Notes under the pieces: model-generated
Told to the model about the DNA's origin: nothing
Database searches by the model: none
The model's input: the letters and a program-made list of their open reading frames with translations, nothing else
Source: Litorimonas sp964610115
Lineage (GTDB): Bacteria > Pseudomonadota > Alphaproteobacteria > Caulobacterales > Maricaulaceae
DNA length: 29,188 nt
Direction: 5' to 3'
NCBI GenBank assembly: GCA_964610115.1
Contig: CAZSUW010000029.1
Span: 1-29,188, forward strand
Made by a program: the position numbers and the translations under genes
Shown: positions 1 through 7,360 of the stretch, piece by piece
Numbering within the stretch: position 1 is the first letter of the stretch
Layout: each line of letters starts with the position of its first letter

Positions 1-2
1 TA

Positions 3-1340
3 ATGCCCATTGAAATCCTCATGCCCGCACTCTCTCCCACCATGGAGGAGGGGACGCTTGCGAAATGGCTCGTGAAAGAAGGGGACACGGTCTCCTCGGG
101 CGATGTCATTGCGGAAATTGAAACTGACAAAGCCACCATGGAAGTCGAAGCCGTGGACGAAGGCACGGTTGCGAAGTTGCTGATTGAAGGGGGCTCTGAA
201 GGCGTGAAAGTCAACGCGCCGATCGCGCTGCTGTTGGAAGACGGCGAGGATGCGAGCGCGCTGGAGGGTTATTCCGCGAGTGGTTTGGGAGGCGATGCGG
301 GTGGGCCGAATGCGGCCTCTGATCAGCCGTCCCCGGGCTCCGTCCCGGGGCCTCTCGAGGTCAAAGACACACCGCCAGCGGCCCCGGCACAAGGCCAGGG
401 ACAAGAAAAAGGTAGTCGCATTTTCGCTTCACCCCTCGCCAAACGTTTGGCCGAACAAGCGGGTCTGGACCTCGCCTCGATCACGGGTTCTGGCCCCAAT
501 GGACGGATCGTAAAGGCGGATGTGGAAGCGGCGAAATCTGCGCCAAAAACGGCGCCTGCACCGCAAGCCGCACCAGCCGCGACAACGACCGAAGTCGGCC
601 TTCCGCGGGCAACCGCTGGGGCGGAAAGCCTCGCCAAGATGGGCATTCCGGCGGAGAGCTACCGCCTTGAAAAGCTGGATGGTGTGCAGAAAGTCATCGC
701 GCGCCGCCTGACCTCGTCCAACGTCAATGTGCCGGACTTCCCGCTAACGATCGATTGCGAGATCGACGCGCTGCTGGCCATGCGCAAAGAGCTGAACGGC
801 CAAGCGCCAGAAGGCATTAAGATTAGCGTCAATGATATGCTGATCCGCGCCTGCGCGCTCTCGCTCAAGGCTGTGCCGGAAAGCAATGCGAGCTATACCG
901 AAGACGGTATCGCCTATCACCACCACGCGGATGTCGCCGTGGCCGTGGCGAGCGAGAAAGGCTTGATCACACCCATCGTGCGCGAGGCCGAGAATAAAGG
1001 CTTGTCCACGATTTCGGCGGAGATGAAAGACCTTGCGGGTCGCGCTCGGGATGGCAAGCTTAAGCCGCAAGAATATCAGGGCGGCAGCTTCTCGATCTCC
1101 AACCTTGGTATGTTCGGGATTAAGCAGTTTGGGTCCATCATCAATGAACCGCATGGCATGATCCTATCCGTCGGGGCGGGTGAGCCGCGTCCGGTCGTTA
1201 AAGACGGCGCGCTGGCCATCGCGACCGTCATGACCGTAACGCTGACCTGTGATCACCGCGTCGTGGACGGCGCAGCGGGGGCGCGCTGGCTGCAGCACTT
1301 TAAAGGGCTGATCCAGAATCCGCTCACAATGATGCTATAG
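3..1340 (+). CDS. pdhC: Pyruvate dehydrogenase E2 (dihydrolipoamide acetyltransferase)
   Basis: This is the acetyl-transferring core of the pyruvate dehydrogenase complex, which passes the acetyl group from E1 to CoA in the cytoplasm. The 445-residue protein has one N-terminal lipoyl domain (about 1-80) with the lipoylated lysine in ETDKATME at K43. An Ala/Pro-rich linker leads to an E3/E1-binding domain (about 139-178, FASPLAKRLAEQAGLDL). A second linker follows, then the catalytic acyltransferase domain ending with HRVVDG (H418, D422), the HxxxD active site. Bases 1-3 read TAA and the ATG starts at base 3, so the gene probably overlaps the stop of an upstream gene by one base, expected to be the E1 beta subunit. 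Downstream lie an unknown gene and the E3 gene on the same strand. The single lipoyl domain and motif order are typical of alphaproteobacterial PDH E2 rather than 2-oxoglutarate dehydrogenase E2. Confidence 0.96.
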   Translation: MPIEILMPALSPTMEEGTLAKWLVKEGDTVSSGDVIAEIETDKATMEVEAVDEGTVAKLLIEGGSEGVKVNAPIALLLEDGEDASALEGYSASGLGGDAGGPNAASDQPSPGSVPGPLEVKDTPPAAPAQGQGQEKGSRIFASPLAKRLAEQAGLDLASITGSGPNGRIVKADVEAAKSAPKTAPAPQAAPAATTTEVGLPRATAGAESLAKMGIPAESYRLEKLDGVQKVIARRLTSSNVNVPDFPLTIDCEIDALLAMRKELNGQAPEGIKISVNDMLIRACALSLKAVPESNASYTEDGIAYHHHADVAVAVASEKGLITPIVREAENKGLSTISAEMKDLAGRARDGKLKPQEYQGGSFSISNLGMFGIKQFGSIINEPHGMILSVGAGEPRPVVKDGALAIATVMTVTLTCDHRVVDGAAGARWLQHFKGLIQNPLTMML

Positions 1341-1348
1341 AAACCCTT

Positions 1349-1379
1349 CAAACGTTCGCGCGACAGGCGAGGGCGTTTG
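1349..1379 (+). terminator. Hairpin downstream of pdhC, possible attenuator or processing site
   Basis: CAAACG (1349-1354) pairs with CGTTTG (1374-1379), and inside it TCGC (1356-1359) pairs with GCGA (1367-1370) around a 7-base loop. It starts 8 bases after the pdhC stop. No T-run follows, so a classical intrinsic terminator is unlikely. It could trim or protect the 3' end of the pdh message. This is read from sequence only. Confidence 0.3.
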
Positions 1380-1431
1380 TGATATAGCGTTAACCAAGGT
1401 AGGGATGGGGCAATAAACTCTGGAGCCCGCT

Positions 1432-2663
1432 ATGGTTGCCAAATATCTGATCGCTGGTACGCTCTCTGCCTTTTTGGCGGGCGGGGCCGTCTGGGTCGCT
1501 GCTGATACGCTTGATGACCACCCTTTGCCTGAAGACTCCGACAAAGCGTCTGTCACGCAGGCAGAAGCGGGTGCGGCGACGGACCCAGATCGTGAGCGTG
1601 CAGCCCCAGAATCAGAATCCAGCCGTGTGATTGATCGCTTGCTGGTCAAAGCGCCGGAGCCAGACTCAGAAACACTCCCAGAATCCGATGTAGACATTGA
1701 ACCCAATGAAGAGATTGAAGCCGTATCCCTTCCGCAAGAAGATAGCTGGGGTCAGCCCAACGATGCGGCAGAAACGGAATCCGACACGCGCACAAAATCA
1801 TCGTCTTGGGACTCGGAGGCGGCCTCCGATATGGATAAAGATATGGACGAAGCGGTTGCGGATGAATGGCTTGCCGCAGATCCCTCTCACTCCATGGCCG
1901 AGAATGTCAGAGACCCAGAGACGGACATGCTTGATCGCAGACCTGTGGAAGACGCTCCTGNNNNNNNNNNNNNNNNNNNNNNNNNNNNNNNNNNNNNNNN
2001 NNNNNNNNNNNNNNNNNNNNNNNNNNNNNNNNNNNNNNNNNNNNNNNNNNNNNNNNNNNNGTCAGAGACCCAGAGACGGACATGCTTGATCGCAGACCTG
2101 TGGAAGACGCTCCTGTAGAAGGCGCTCCTGTAGAAGAGTCTGTCGAAACCCTCGTGATTGAAAGTGAGGCAAAGGGAACGAGTACCTTTGTCATTGCCCC
2201 AAAGGCCGATGACGATACGGCTCCTGTTGAAATGGTGATTGAAACCCCGGATGAGCCTTTGATTGACTGGGCGGAAGATGGCGGGGCGGTCATCGAAGCC
2301 CCTAAGGATGAGATGATGACGCTGTCAGTTCGCGAGAACGAGGGGCCTCAATCGTCTGCGGTCTATGACATTTTGATTGAAGAGGCGCAGAAAATCGAAA
2401 TCATTGAAGCGCGTGATGATGCCTATTTCAACATCATCGACTTCGCATTGATGAAAGGGGATTTCGATCAAGCGAAAACACTTATTGGCGCGCTATCCAG
2501 CGAGGAGCTGCGGGATACGGCGCGTCAGAATAGCGGCATCGCCTTTGCCAATGCCGGACGGATGGAAGAAGCATTTGCGATTATTGAAGAGCTGGAGATA
2601 CCGGCCCTTTCAGACCCAATCCGCGCCGCAATAATTCGTGCGGCAACCGACACAGGCGGCTAG
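1432..2663 (+). CDS. Unknown exported, acidic protein with helical C-terminal region; interrupted by an assembly gap
   Basis: I do not recognise this gene. It starts at ATG 1432 behind GGAG (1422-1425). The N-terminus (MVAKYLIAGTLSAFLAGGAV) is a signal peptide or membrane anchor. A long, low-complexity, acidic and Ser/Pro-rich stretch follows. The C-terminal ~100 residues look alpha-helical and TPR-like (YFNIIDFALMKGDFDQAKTL, then NAGRMEEAFAIIEEL). The N-run at 1961-2060 puts the two halves in different frames. If the N-run and one of the identical 55 bp flanks are removed (155 bases), both halves join in one frame, giving a 358-residue protein. It sits between E2 and E3 of pyruvate dehydrogenase on the same strand, so it is probably co-transcribed, but no PDH role can be read from its sequence. 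The apparent frameshift is almost certainly an assembly artefact and not a pseudogene. Confidence 0.7.
1906..2115 (+). repeat. Identical 55 bp direct repeat flanking the gap
   Basis: Bases 1906-1960 and 2061-2115 are identical over all 55 positions and both abut the N-run. Both encode the same stretch ending in RRPVEDAP. The simplest reading is a duplicated contig end. A real tandem duplication is the alternative, made thinkable by a local 15 bp repeat at 2100-2129 (VEDAP, VEGAP) that could have broken the assembly. Confidence 0.9.
1961..2060. other. Assembly gap (exactly 100 N)
   Basis: The run contains exactly 100 unknown bases, a conventional placeholder size. It is bounded on both sides by the same 55 bp sequence, as when two contigs that overlap by one k-mer are scaffolded without being merged. 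Confidence 0.97.
2100..2144 (+). repeat. Short tandem repeat coding VE(D/G)AP
   Basis: Two 15-base units (2100-2114 and 2115-2129) differ at only two positions and encode VEDAP and VEGAP. A third, degenerate unit follows (2130-2144, VEESV). The copy number may vary between strains and may explain why the assembly broke here. Confidence 0.6.
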
Positions 2664-2713
2664 CCAGACGGCTTTCAAAACAGTAGAGACTCTCGCGGTT
2701 TAAGGGAGTCCTC

Positions 2714-4099
2714 ATGTCTGATTTTGACGTCATCATTGTTGGGTCCGGTCCGGGCGGTTACGTCACCGCGATCCGGGCGAGCCAACTCGGGATGAAAACA
2801 GCGATCATTGAGAAAGCAGACCTCGGTGGGGTGTGCCTCAACTGGGGCTGTATCCCAACAAAAGCGATGCTGCGTTCGGCCGAAGTTTACCATAATATGC
2901 AACACGCCAAGGCCTATGGGCTGAGTGCAGAGACGGGCTATGATCTGGCCGCGATTGTGAAACGCTCACGCGATATCGCCAAGCAGCTGTCTTCCGGCGT
3001 CAAACATTTGATGAAGAAGAATAAGATTACCGTGATTGCCGGTCACGCCTCGCTAAAAGCCGGCAAACCCGCGCCGACTGTGGTGGTGGACGGTAAGGAT
3101 TATACGGCGAAACATGTGATTTTAGCCCCAGGCGCGCGGGCGCGGACGATCCCCCAGGCGGGTCTGGAACCGGATGGGAAAACGATTTGGACAGCACGGG
3201 AAGCCATGGTGCCCGATACGATCCCTGAGCGCCTACTCGTGATCGGATCCGGCGCAATCGGGATGGAGTTTGCGAGCTTCTTCTCTGCTTTCGGAGCGAA
3301 GACAACCGTCGTGGAAATGATGGACCGGATCTTGCCGGCAGAAGACGCAGAGATTTCTAAATTCGCGCAAAAGCAATTTGAAAAACGCGGGCTTGAGTTC
3401 CGTCTTGGCACGCAAGCCTCTATCAGGACGGACGGAAAAGTTGTAAAGGCGACGTTGACCAAAGACGGCAAAGACGAATCCGCGCAATTTGACCGCGCAA
3501 TCCTCGCGATTGGTATTGTGGGCAATGTCGAGGATATGGGCCTAGATGTGCTGGGCGTGAAAATTGATCGTTCCCACATCACGGTTGATGAGTTTTCCCG
3601 CACAGGCGTGCCGGGGCTCTACGCGATTGGGGATGTGACAGGCCCGCCTTGGCTGGCGCATAAGGCGTCCCATGAAGGGATTATCTGTATTGAGAAAATT
3701 GCGGGTCAAAATCCGCATCCGCTCGATACGAACCGTATTCCCGGCTGCACCTATTGCCATCCTCAGGTCGCAAGCGTGGGCCTCACCGAAGCCCAAGCCA
3801 AAGCGGCAGGCCATGATGTGAAGATTGGCAACTTCCCTTTCATCGGCAATGGCAAAGCTATCGCGCTGGGCGAGCCGGAAGGCTTTGTCAAAACGGTTTT
3901 CGATGCCGCAACGGGCGAACTCCTTGGCGCCCATATGATTGGCGCAGAAGTCACAGAGTTGATCCAAGGCTACACGATTGCGCAGACATTAGAGACAACA
4001 GAACACGAATTGATCGAAACCGTCTTCCCGCACCCAACGCTCTCTGAGATGATGCACGAAGCGACGCTTAGCGCCTTTGACCGGACCCTGCATTTCTAG
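2714..4099 (+). CDS. lpdA: Dihydrolipoyl dehydrogenase (E3)
   Basis: This FAD enzyme reoxidises the dihydrolipoyl groups of E2 and passes electrons to NAD+. The 461-residue protein has an N-terminal FAD-binding GSGPGGYV, the redox-active disulphide in GGVCLNWGCIPTKAM (C41 and C46), a second dinucleotide-binding motif (VIGSGAIGMEFASFF) and the C-terminal dimerisation domain with the catalytic HPTLSE (H440, E445). ATG 2714 has a strong ribosome-binding site, AAGGGAG (2702-2708), five bases upstream. It is the last gene of the pdh cluster and is followed directly by a hairpin. E3 can also serve 2-oxoglutarate dehydrogenase and glycine cleavage, but this copy clearly belongs to the PDH operon by position. 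Confidence 0.97.
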   Translation: MSDFDVIIVGSGPGGYVTAIRASQLGMKTAIIEKADLGGVCLNWGCIPTKAMLRSAEVYHNMQHAKAYGLSAETGYDLAAIVKRSRDIAKQLSSGVKHLMKKNKITVIAGHASLKAGKPAPTVVVDGKDYTAKHVILAPGARARTIPQAGLEPDGKTIWTAREAMVPDTIPERLLVIGSGAIGMEFASFFSAFGAKTTVVEMMDRILPAEDAEISKFAQKQFEKRGLEFRLGTQASIRTDGKVVKATLTKDGKDESAQFDRAILAIGIVGNVEDMGLDVLGVKIDRSHITVDEFSRTGVPGLYAIGDVTGPPWLAHKASHEGIICIEKIAGQNPHPLDTNRIPGCTYCHPQVASVGLTEAQAKAAGHDVKIGNFPFIGNGKAIALGEPEGFVKTVFDAATGELLGAHMIGAEVTELIQGYTIAQTLETTEHELIETVFPHPTLSEMMHEATLSAFDRTLHF

Positions 4100-4109
4100 A
4101 GGTCCGGTC
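4079..4109 (+). terminator. Hairpin at the end of lpdA, between convergent genes
   Basis: GACCGGACC (4079-4087) and GGTCCGGTC (4101-4109) form a perfect 9 bp GC-rich stem with a 13-base loop that contains the lpdA stop codon. The genes on either side converge, so it could end or protect transcripts from both strands. There is no clear T-run on either side. Confidence 0.55.
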
Positions 4110-4122
4110 CTAATTCATGGCG

Positions 4123-5232
4123 TTAGTCTGCCAGAATAACGGGTCTGCTTTTAGCGGGTTTTCCGAAGCGTAGCCATTCGCCAAATGCGCTCTTTTTCGC
4201 CAGCATAGGCTTTTCGACATAGGTCCAGCTCAGCCAGGCAAGGCCGATTACAATCGGCAAACAGACGAAGAATAGGCTTGTCACGCCGAGGCTCGGAAAG
4301 CATGAAAACGCTAATTGCATGACGACCCAGTGGTAAATGTAGATTCCATAGGAAATGTCATCGATAGACTGCATCCATTTTAGGCGGGGCAAGCGCGCAT
4401 AGGCGACAAAGATAACAAACCATCCGAGGAGCAGGTTGACCGTCACCTCTATAATAGACGTCTGATGGGTCAGCCAACTGAAGGCGAGGAGGATAGGCAG
4501 GGCGACCCACGTAAACCGTAGGCGGTCTCGATACGCGTAAACTGTAGCGCCAAGGCCATAGGCAATCCCGAACCGCACAGCATTTTCAATCGTGCCGGGG
4601 AGGGCGTCGAACAGGTCGAAGCTTTGTCCAACCATCCAGGCCAGGCAGGGTAGGACAAATTGCGCCAGAATCATCCAACGCTTGCGCATAAGGCCCAATG
4701 AAAAGGCTCCTAGCGTCGCAATATAGCACAAGATTTCATAGCGCAGCGTCCAAAGCGGGGCCGAAGCAAAGGGTTCGCCATTGCCCTCAAAGACCCCAGG
4801 CAGGACCATCCCGGACTTAAAAAAGGTCAAAACCCAGAGCGGTTGGATGAGCGTTTGCGGGTCAGTCAGATAGCTTAACCAAGGTAGGGTCGTCGCAATG
4901 AGGCCGACAGCCAACAAAACGAAGAAGACATGAACGATGAGGGCCGGGTAAATTCGTAGTAAACGTGCGGATAGGAAGCTCGGCCCATCACCTCTGTAAA
5001 GCATTGATTTCGTTACAAGAAACCCTGACGCGACAAAAAACAGGTTCACCGCCAAATAGCTAAACGTGTAATGATAAAAGACATTTGGCTCTAACGTCGC
5101 GTCACGCAAACCAATGGCATAGGCGTGCCCAACCATCACCAGCATTGCGAAGACAAGCCGCAAGGGGGTGAAGAAATTGTCGTGTCCGTCCCGGATCAGG
5201 ACGGCTTGGCTGTCTTGCCTCATGACCGTCAT
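4123..5232 (-). CDS. Acyltransferase family 3 (OafA/NodX-like) membrane protein
   Basis: This is an integral membrane O-acyltransferase of the type that transfers acetyl or other acyl groups to cell-surface polysaccharides or lipids. The protein has up to 369 residues and about ten hydrophobic helices. It starts with the family pattern FFTPLRLVFAMLVMVGHAY, containing the conserved Arg and His, and has the usual YGIYIYHWVVMQL segment and a WLSWTYVEKPML end. The first ATG (5232) has AAAGG touching it, so the ATG at 5223 (MRQDSQ), about eight bases from that site, may be the true start. It is oriented against its neighbours and splits the otherwise collinear lpdA-lipA order, suggesting a later insertion. 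The substrate cannot be told from sequence. Confidence 0.88.
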   Translation of the reverse strand: MTVMRQDSQAVLIRDGHDNFFTPLRLVFAMLVMVGHAYAIGLRDATLEPNVFYHYTFSYLAVNLFFVASGFLVTKSMLYRGDGPSFLSARLLRIYPALIVHVFFVLLAVGLIATTLPWLSYLTDPQTLIQPLWVLTFFKSGMVLPGVFEGNGEPFASAPLWTLRYEILCYIATLGAFSLGLMRKRWMILAQFVLPCLAWMVGQSFDLFDALPGTIENAVRFGIAYGLGATVYAYRDRLRFTWVALPILLAFSWLTHQTSIIEVTVNLLLGWFVIFVAYARLPRLKWMQSIDDISYGIYIYHWVVMQLAFSCFPSLGVTSLFFVCLPIVIGLAWLSWTYVEKPMLAKKSAFGEWLRFGKPAKSRPVILAD

Positions 5233-5242
5233 CCTTTCGCGA

Positions 5243-5263
5243 CTTAAGGGTCATCGCTTAAGG
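5243..5263. promoter_or_regulatory. Paired CTTAAGG direct repeat upstream of the acyltransferase gene
   Basis: CTTAAGG occurs at 5243-5249 and again at 5257-5263, a 14-base spacing, 10-30 bases upstream of the acyltransferase start. Each contains the palindrome CTTAAG. Two evenly spaced palindromes suggest an operator, but no known regulator is recognised and chance is possible. Confidence 0.25.
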
Positions 5264-5313
5264 AAAGCAAAAAACGCGCCAAAATTGTGCAGCACTTTAA
5301 ATTTGCAAGGCAG

Positions 5314-5342
5314 TTGTCAGCTTTGAAGGCCTTGTGTCTTAT
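5314..5342 (+). promoter_or_regulatory. Candidate sigma-70-type promoter for lipA
   Basis: TTGTCA (5314-5319) is separated by 17 bases from TCTTAT (5337-5342), matching 5/6 and 4/6 of the consensus hexamers. Transcription would begin near 5349, about 20 bases before ATG 5370. This favours ATG 5370 as the lipA start over the in-frame GTG at 5334. Confidence 0.4.
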
Positions 5343-5369
5343 CGCGCAAAAGTCCATCTGTGCAGCGTT

Positions 5370-6338
5370 ATGGCGACACTGATCGATATAAATAAGCGCC
5401 CCGCAGCGCGGCCGCGTCACCCTGAGAAGGAAAACCGTCCAGAGACGGAGGTTTTGCGAAAGCCGAAATGGATTCGTGTCAAAGCCCCGACATCCAAAGG
5501 CTATGCTGAAACGCGAAAAATTGTGAAGGATAAGGGCCTCGTCACAGTCTGCGAAGAAGCGGCTTGTCCGAATATCGGCGAGTGTTGGGAGAAGTCCCAC
5601 GCCACCTTTATGATTTTGGGCGAGATCTGCACACGCGCTTGTGCGTTCTGCAATGTCGCAACGGGCCTACCGCAAGATGTTGATGCTTATGAGCCGCAGA
5701 AAATCGCGGAAGCAGTGGCAGAGATGAAACTGCAGCATGTTGTGATTACCTCTGTCGACCGCGATGACTTACCGGATGGCGGTGCGCAGCATTTCGTCGA
5801 CGTGATCCACGCGATCCGCGCGACATCGCCCAAGACAACGATTGAAATATTGACGCCGGACTTCCTGCGCAAAGGCAACGCGCCAGATATCGTGATTGAT
5901 GCCAAGCCGGATGTCTTTAACCACAATCTGGAAACCGTGCCGCGTCTTTACCTCTCTATCCGTCCGGGCGCGCGCTACTACCACTCGCTCCGTTTGCTGG
6001 AACGCGTAAAAGAGCGCGATCCGAGTCAGTTCACCAAGTCTGGCCTAATGGTCGGTCTGGGCGAGACGAAAGAAGAAGTCATGCAGGTCATGGACGATAT
6101 GCGTTCCGCCGGCATCGATTTTCTAACGATTGGGCAATACCTGCAACCGACGCGTAAGCACGCCAAGCTCGAACGGTTTGTGACGCCTGAAGAATTCAAA
6201 GCCTATGAAACGATTGCCCGGGCCAAGGGCTTCCTGATGGTCTCTGCTAGTCCGCTGACCCGCAGCTCTTATCACGCCGATAGCGACTTTGCGAAACTTC
6301 GCGCGGCGCGTGATGCGCAACTGTCAGGAACCGCTTAA
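5370..6338 (+). CDS. lipA: Lipoyl synthase
   Basis: This radical SAM enzyme inserts two sulphur atoms into protein-bound octanoyl groups, making the lipoyl cofactor needed by E2 (pdhC, same window). The 322-residue protein carries both iron-sulphur cluster motifs: the auxiliary cluster cysteines C61, C66 and C72 (CEEAACPNIGEC) and the radical SAM CxxxCxxC at C87, C91 and C94 (CTRACAFC). The C-terminal SSYHAD contains the conserved Ser ligand region. An in-frame GTG at 5334 would add 12 residues, but the family N-terminus and the likely promoter favour ATG 5370. Its stop codon touches the start of the next gene, so the two are translationally linked. Confidence 0.96.
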   Translation: MATLIDINKRPAARPRHPEKENRPETEVLRKPKWIRVKAPTSKGYAETRKIVKDKGLVTVCEEAACPNIGECWEKSHATFMILGEICTRACAFCNVATGLPQDVDAYEPQKIAEAVAEMKLQHVVITSVDRDDLPDGGAQHFVDVIHAIRATSPKTTIEILTPDFLRKGNAPDIVIDAKPDVFNHNLETVPRLYLSIRPGARYYHSLRLLERVKERDPSQFTKSGLMVGLGETKEEVMQVMDDMRSAGIDFLTIGQYLQPTRKHAKLERFVTPEEFKAYETIARAKGFLMVSASPLTRSSYHADSDFAKLRAARDAQLSGTA

Positions 6339-6869
6339 GTGCCATCGACCCGTTTTTTAGAACGGATCCCTCACGATCCGGATTGCGTGCTTGCTCTCGT
6401 GACGGATGTCGAGCGTTACCCTGACTTTGTGCCGGGTATGTCGGCGCTCAGGATCACAAAGCGATTGCCGGATGGGTTTGAAGCTGAAGCCGTGATTGCT
6501 TATAAAAACATTCGTGAGTCTTTTTCCTCGCGGATTAAAATTGACGAAGCCACGCGCACGGTGACCGTGACCAAAGCGGAACGGGGCGGACCGGTGAAAG
6601 CGCTTCTCAATCGTTGGCAATTTCACACACTGCCAGACGGGACGACCCTCGTTGACTTTCGGATTGATGTCCGGCTGATGTTTCCATTGGAAACCTTGCT
6701 GCGTCAGAAATTCGACAAGGCAAAACACGCGATTCGGGATGTTTTTGTGCAACAAGCCCTTGATCATTGCGATGTTAAAACCGTGTCGAAGTCAACGAAT
6801 TTGAAGGACGACGTTATCGCGCTGGGCTTAGATCCGCGCGATATTTATCAGGCGCCGCCCAACGTTTAA
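6339..6869 (+). CDS. START-like COQ10/RatA family protein
   Basis: This 176-residue protein has a polyketide cyclase/START (SRPBCC) fold and belongs to the family of mitochondrial COQ10, which binds ubiquinone and supports respiration, and of bacterial RatA. Visible signs are the N-terminal FLERIPHDPDCVLALVTDVERYPDFVPG and the later RWQFHTLPDGTTLVDFRIDV strands. The C-terminus (KDDVIALGLDPRDIYQ) extends a little past the usual domain. The GTG start at 6339 follows the lipA stop directly. Its stop codon overlaps that of convergent cinA. The lipA-coq10-cinA-ispDF order is common in alphaproteobacteria. A ubiquinone-binding role is the family-based guess; the toxin activity reported for E. coli RatA should not be assumed. 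Confidence 0.85.
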   Translation: MPSTRFLERIPHDPDCVLALVTDVERYPDFVPGMSALRITKRLPDGFEAEAVIAYKNIRESFSSRIKIDEATRTVTVTKAERGGPVKALLNRWQFHTLPDGTTLVDFRIDVRLMFPLETLLRQKFDKAKHAIRDVFVQQALDHCDVKTVSKSTNLKDDVIALGLDPRDIYQAPPNV

Positions 6870-7360
6870 ACCGTCTCCAATAAGCGTTTCATGGCGTGGA
6901 TGACAGCATAGTCGCGAACACGGTTACGACTCGGCGCGTCAAAGTGCTGGCACTCGGTCGTTACGCCGTCCTGTGTGGCGATGCCGAAACAGACCGTGCC
7001 GACAGGTTTGTCGGGCGAACCCCCGCCCGGACCGGCCACACCCGTGATGGAAATCGCAACATCGACGCCTAAGCGTTCGCGCGCGCCCGCCGCCATTTCG
7101 CGGGCCACGACCTCGCTGACCGCTCCGTAAGTCTCAAGGCTTTCATTCGACACCCCTAAGAGGCGATGCTTCAGATTATTTGAATAGGTCAGAAACCCAC
7201 CTGCAAAGACTGCGGAACTGCCCGGCATGGCGGTGATCGCGGCGCCTAAGAGCCCGCCTGTGCAGCTTTCAGCCACGCCAATGGTCACACCTTTGGCTTT
7301 GGCCTTATCGAGCAACGCTTTGGAAGCGCGGAAAATATCCGCAAGGATCGGGTCGGTCAT
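6866..7360 (-). CDS. pncC: Nicotinamide-nucleotide amidase, CinA C-terminal domain protein
   Basis: This 164-residue stand-alone CinA C-terminal domain corresponds to the family that deamidates nicotinamide mononucleotide to nicotinate mononucleotide in NAD recycling. The signature VAESCTGGLLGA near residue 30 contains the nucleophilic Ser, and SITGVAGPGGGSPDKPVGTV is the second conserved block. The N-terminal MoCF-like domain of full CinA is absent, as in many proteobacteria. The ATG overlaps the ispDF stop by four bases (ATGA), indicating coupled translation. Its stop lies across the stop of the convergent START-domain gene, leaving no space between them. Confidence 0.93.
   Translation of the reverse strand: MTDPILADIFRASKALLDKAKAKGVTIGVAESCTGGLLGAAITAMPGSSAVFAGGFLTYSNNLKHRLLGVSNESLETYGAVSEVVAREMAAGARERLGVDVAISITGVAGPGGGSPDKPVGTVCFGIATQDGVTTECQHFDAPSRNRVRDYAVIHAMKRLLETV

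Noticed and set aside
1697..2118. Two overlapping reading frames on either side of the gap that could be two small genes or a frameshifted pseudogene
   Set aside because: Collapsing the identical 55 bp flanks and the Ns gives one uninterrupted frame, so the split is explained by the assembly.
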